In this document: in pieces, positions 16,335 through 18,975 of the stretch
Layout: every line of letters starts with the position of its first letter
How positions within the stretch are numbered: position 1 is the first letter of the stretch
From: an uncultured Actinomyces sp.
GTDB lineage: Bacteria > Actinomycetota > Actinomycetes > Actinomycetales > Actinomycetaceae
Direction of reading: 5' to 3'
NCBI GenBank assembly: GCA_915063485.1
Contig: CAJZDJ010000033.1
Span: 1 to 18,975, forward strand
DNA length: 18,975 nt
Translations under genes and position numbers: made by a program
Notes under the pieces: generated by a model
What the model saw: the letters and a program-made list of their open reading frames with translations, nothing else
The model's database searches: none
Told to the model about the DNA's origin: nothing

Positions 16335-17744
16335 TTAGGCGCGAACCTCCTTGAGATAGTCGGCAATTCGCCAGGCCCCTGAGGAGTGGGACCCTTTAAC
16401 CAACACTGCATCGAAGTCTGTCACGATCTGATCGATCATGGCCAAGGCCTGATCAGCATCGTCAACGTAGGTGGTGGCAATGCCTAGCTCGCGGGCGCGA
16501 CTAGCAAGGGGCCGGGCAGCCTCACCAATGGCCACAATGTCACTCACGCCGGCCTCATAGGCCAGCTCGGCGGTGCGCGTATGCACTTGCTCAGAGGTGT
16601 CGCCTAGCTCCAGCATCTGCCCGGCTACAAACACCTTGCGGCGCTTCCCAGCTAGCTGCTTAAGTGCCACTAGGGCGGCAGTTACGGAGTCAATATTGGC
16701 GTTGTAAGAGTCATCAATTAGCAGTAGCTGTCCGCTTAGGTTGCGTACGTCCATACGGTGCGGGCTAAGGGCCTGTGCTTGGCTGAGCACCTGGGCGGCG
16801 GCTTGCAGATCAATGCCCACCACTAGGGCAATGGTTAGCGCCGCCAGGGCGTTAGCCACATGGTGCGCGCCCACTAGCTGTAGCTGGACTGGGGCACTGG
16901 CGCCAGCGGTGCGGGCGGTGAAGCTGGCGCGTCCGTCGGGGCCAATGACGACGTCGTCGGCACGTACGTTAGCGGGCTCGCCTGAAGGTGAGAAGCTAAA
17001 TACCGGGCCGGGAGCTAGCTCAGCCATGGCCATGGTGCGCGGGTCGTCAGCGTTCAAAATCGCTACCCCGCTGCTACGCAGGCCCTGGATAATCTCGCTC
17101 TTAGCGCGAGCCACGGCCTCAACTGAACCAAACCCACCCATGTGGGCGTGACCCACCATAAGCACTGCGGCCACGTCCAGGGGGGCAATATCAGTCAGGT
17201 AGGCGATGTGCCCAGGCCCCGAGGCACCCATTTCTAGCAGCAGGTAGCGGGTGTCGTTGTCGGCTTCCAAAATGGTTAGCGGCAAACCGATCTCGTTATT
17301 GAAGGAGGCTTGCGGGGCTACCGTGGGGCCCTGGGAGGCAAAAATCTGGCGGGTTAGATCCTTGGTGGTAGTTTTACCAACCGAGCCAGTTACGCCGGCC
17401 ACGTCAAAGGGCAAACCATTAGCTTCACGGTACTGGCGGATCTCACGCAGGTAGCTGTAGGCAATTTTGCCTAGCGCATCAACAGTATCCTGGACGCGAA
17501 TGTGGGGCACGTCCAGATCCTTGGAGCTGATAATCACCAAGCCGGTAGTGGAGTTGTAAGCAGCGCAGGCATAGTCGTGCCCGTCTACGTTTTCACCCAC
17601 AATGGCCACAAAACAGCCATGGTCACTAACCTTGCGCGAGTCAATAACTACCGGGGCGCTAACTAGCTCAGTGCCCTCAAGGCCCACCAGCTGGCCTTCA
17701 CAGGCGCTAGCTAGCCAAGCGGCGTCGCGACACATGCCACTCAT
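16335..17744 (-). CDS. murF: UDP-MurNAc-tripeptide--D-Ala-D-Ala ligase MurF
   Basis: MurF is the cytosolic ATP-dependent ligase that adds the D-Ala-D-Ala dipeptide, completing the UDP-MurNAc-pentapeptide. The 469-residue protein has the N-terminal DSRKVSDHGCFVAIVGENVDG motif (about 35-55) for the uridine moiety, the P-loop GSVGKTTT at 120-127, FNNEIGLPLT and the C-terminal DSYNANIDSV. The ATG at 17744 overlaps the murE stop codon as ATGA, so translation is coupled. A possible second start lies three codons later. The stop codon abuts the mraY ATG. No ddl gene for the dipeptide substrate is visible in this window. Confidence 0.97.
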   Translation of the reverse strand: MSGMCRDAAWLASACEGQLVGLEGTELVSAPVVIDSRKVSDHGCFVAIVGENVDGHDYACAAYNSTTGLVIISSKDLDVPHIRVQDTVDALGKIAYSYLREIRQYREANGLPFDVAGVTGSVGKTTTKDLTRQIFASQGPTVAPQASFNNEIGLPLTILEADNDTRYLLLEMGASGPGHIAYLTDIAPLDVAAVLMVGHAHMGGFGSVEAVARAKSEIIQGLRSSGVAILNADDPRTMAMAELAPGPVFSFSPSGEPANVRADDVVIGPDGRASFTARTAGASAPVQLQLVGAHHVANALAALTIALVVGIDLQAAAQVLSQAQALSPHRMDVRNLSGQLLLIDDSYNANIDSVTAALVALKQLAGKRRKVFVAGQMLELGDTSEQVHTRTAELAYEAGVSDIVAIGEAARPLASRARELGIATTYVDDADQALAMIDQIVTDFDAVLVKGSHSSGAWRIADYLKEVRA

Positions 17745-18975
17745 TTGTCACCCCACTTGTCAGCGACCGCAGCGGCCATAACCGGAGCGTCGTTGTAAGG
17801 GATCTTCTCGTCGCCAACTTCCTGGTAGGGCTCGTGGCCCTTACCGGTGACGATTACGGTGTCGTCAGGGCCGGCTAGCTCTACGCAGCGGCGTACAGCG
17901 TCAGCGCGGCAGGTGGTGATTTCTTCAACGCCAGCAAAGTCGGGGCGAACCTTGCGCACACCAACCAGAATTTCGGCGCGAATCTCGCTAGCTACCTCAT
18001 GGCGCGGGTTTTCGTCAGTTACTACCAGCAGGTCTGCTTCACGGGCAGCAATCTCACCTAGCAGTGGGCGCTTGCCCTTGTCGCGGTCGCCGTCGGAGCC
18101 AAAGCCAATAATTAGCTTGCCGGGGGTGATTTCACGTACTGCTTCCAGGGCCAGCTGTAGGGCCTCGGGGGTGTGAGCGTAGTCCACGATGGTCAGGGCG
18201 CGCACCCCGTCGCGGTTGGAGATACGCTGCATACGTCCAGGAATGTTGTGGGCGTGGCGCATAGCCTCAACAGCTTCATCCACGCTTACCCCACTGCGTA
18301 GCGCCATAACCAGGGCCAGGGCCGCGTTTTGTACGTTCACTAGGCCCGGCAGCGGGCAGTAAGCCTTGATTTCCTCGCCATTGGGACCGTGCAGCACGAA
18401 GGTGGTAGCCACATCCTTAAGCGAAGCGTGAGCTGAGCTAACCCACCAGTGGGCCTTGCCTTCACCGGCGTAAGCGCTGACAGTGTCAAAGGGCAGGCCG
18501 CGCTGAGCGCACATATCGGCTAGCTTGACGCCCCACTCGTCATCTACGCAGACAACTGCGTGGCGGGCACGCTCGGGGGTGAAAATGCGTGCCTTGGTCT
18601 CTAGGTACTCCTCCATGGTGTGGTGGAAGTCCAGGTGGTCGTGCTGCAGGTTAGTAAAGCCGACGACGTCGTAGGCAACCTGGTCCACGCGGTTAAGGGC
18701 GATGGCGTGGGAAGAGGTTTCCACGACGGCGGCGCTAGCTCCCCGCTCGACAGCGGTGGCCAGCAGGCGCTGAAGCACCGGGGATTCCACAGTGGTGCGC
18801 GGCGAAGGGTAAAGTTCGTCACCAACACCGAGCAAAACCGTGCCAGCTAGGGCTGAAGTCCCAAAGTGAGTGTCGAGCATGGCGCGCAGCAAGAAGGTAG
18901 TGGTGGTCTTGCCGTTGGTACCGGTAACCCCAGCTACAAATAGTTTCTGGCTGGGATTGTCGTAAATAGTGGCGG
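17741..18975 (-). CDS. murE: UDP-MurNAc-tripeptide synthetase MurE, 5' end outside window
   Basis: MurE is the cytosolic ATP-dependent ligase that adds the third, diamino, residue of the stem peptide. The 410 visible residues lack roughly the first 100, including the start. The P-loop GTNGKTTT lies near the visible N-terminus (codons 18-25). VVETSSHAI, the LQHDHLDFHHTMEEY region with the lysine of TKARIF (family position of the carbamylated Lys), VDYAHTPEAL and VTGKGHEPYQE follow. The substrate-recognition motif reads DENPRHE rather than the usual DNPR; the Arg seen in diaminopimelate enzymes is present, but Asp is replaced by Glu. The amino acid added cannot be decided from this. It overlaps murF by 4 bases. 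Confidence 0.96.
   Translation of the reverse strand, partial: ATIYDNPSQKLFVAGVTGTNGKTTTTFLLRAMLDTHFGTSALAGTVLLGVGDELYPSPRTTVESPVLQRLLATAVERGASAAVVETSSHAIALNRVDQVAYDVVGFTNLQHDHLDFHHTMEEYLETKARIFTPERARHAVVCVDDEWGVKLADMCAQRGLPFDTVSAYAGEGKAHWWVSSAHASLKDVATTFVLHGPNGEEIKAYCPLPGLVNVQNAALALVMALRSGVSVDEAVEAMRHAHNIPGRMQRISNRDGVRALTIVDYAHTPEALQLALEAVREITPGKLIIGFGSDGDRDKGKRPLLGEIAAREADLLVVTDENPRHEVASEIRAEILVGVRKVRPDFAGVEEITTCRADAVRRCVELAGPDDTVIVTGKGHEPYQEVGDEKIPYNDAPVMAAAVADKWGDK

Noticed and set aside
1..18975. Mobile element, CRISPR array, prophage or defence system
   Set aside because: All genes fit the conserved dcw/lspA/dnaE context. No transposase, integrase, terminal repeats or regularly spaced repeats were seen.

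Overview
The window is a stretch of conserved chromosome: the division and cell-wall (dcw) cluster of an actinobacterium together with the lspA/rluA-type/dnaE block that follows it. Every convincing gene lies on the minus strand, so the biological order runs from high to low coordinates. The Actinobacteria assignment rests on the gene order murE-murF-mraY-murD-ftsW-murG-murC-ftsQ-ftsZ-pgeF-sepF-yggT-divIVA, on the absence of ftsA and ddl, on a FtsQ with a long basic cytosolic tail, and on a DnaE that reads like the actinobacterial DnaE1 type with an intact PHP metal site. Base composition looks moderate (about 55% G+C by eye). This fits an Actinomycetaceae-like organism better than Streptomyces or Mycobacterium, but genus cannot be called from the sequence.

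Region 1 (18975 to 9970): murE (5' end outside the window), murF, mraY, murD, ftsW, murG and murC are packed with overlaps or gaps of at most 2 bases, which indicates one translationally coupled operon. They make UDP-MurNAc-pentapeptide (MurC, MurD, MurE, MurF), load it onto undecaprenyl phosphate (MraY), complete lipid II (MurG) and polymerise glycan at the septum (FtsW). Region 2 (9969 to 5737): ftsQ, then a 142-base gap with a perfect AT-rich inverted repeat, then ftsZ, pgeF, sepF and yggT, closed by a strong terminator. These encode the Z-ring, its membrane anchor SepF, a peptidoglycan-precursor editing enzyme and a small membrane protein.

Region 3 (5717 to 4170): an unusual small gene encoding four tandem DivIVA-type head domains with no coiled coil, then a 264-base spacer (5051 to 4788) with several inverted repeats, then the normal divIVA/wag31 gene for polar growth, followed by a hairpin. 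Region 4 (4088 to 1): lspA, an RluA-family pseudouridine synthase, a 210-base gap, and dnaE (3' end outside the window), which appears to be leaderless.

No mobile element, CRISPR array, RNA gene, defence system or prophage was seen. The most interesting items are small: the four-headed DivIVA-domain protein and its distinct composition, dyad symmetries placed at the divIVA promoter and the ftsZ ribosome binding site, a hairpin that takes in the murD start codon, a leaderless dnaE promoter, a variant amino-acid specificity motif in MurE, and an excess of the tetranucleotide CTAG.
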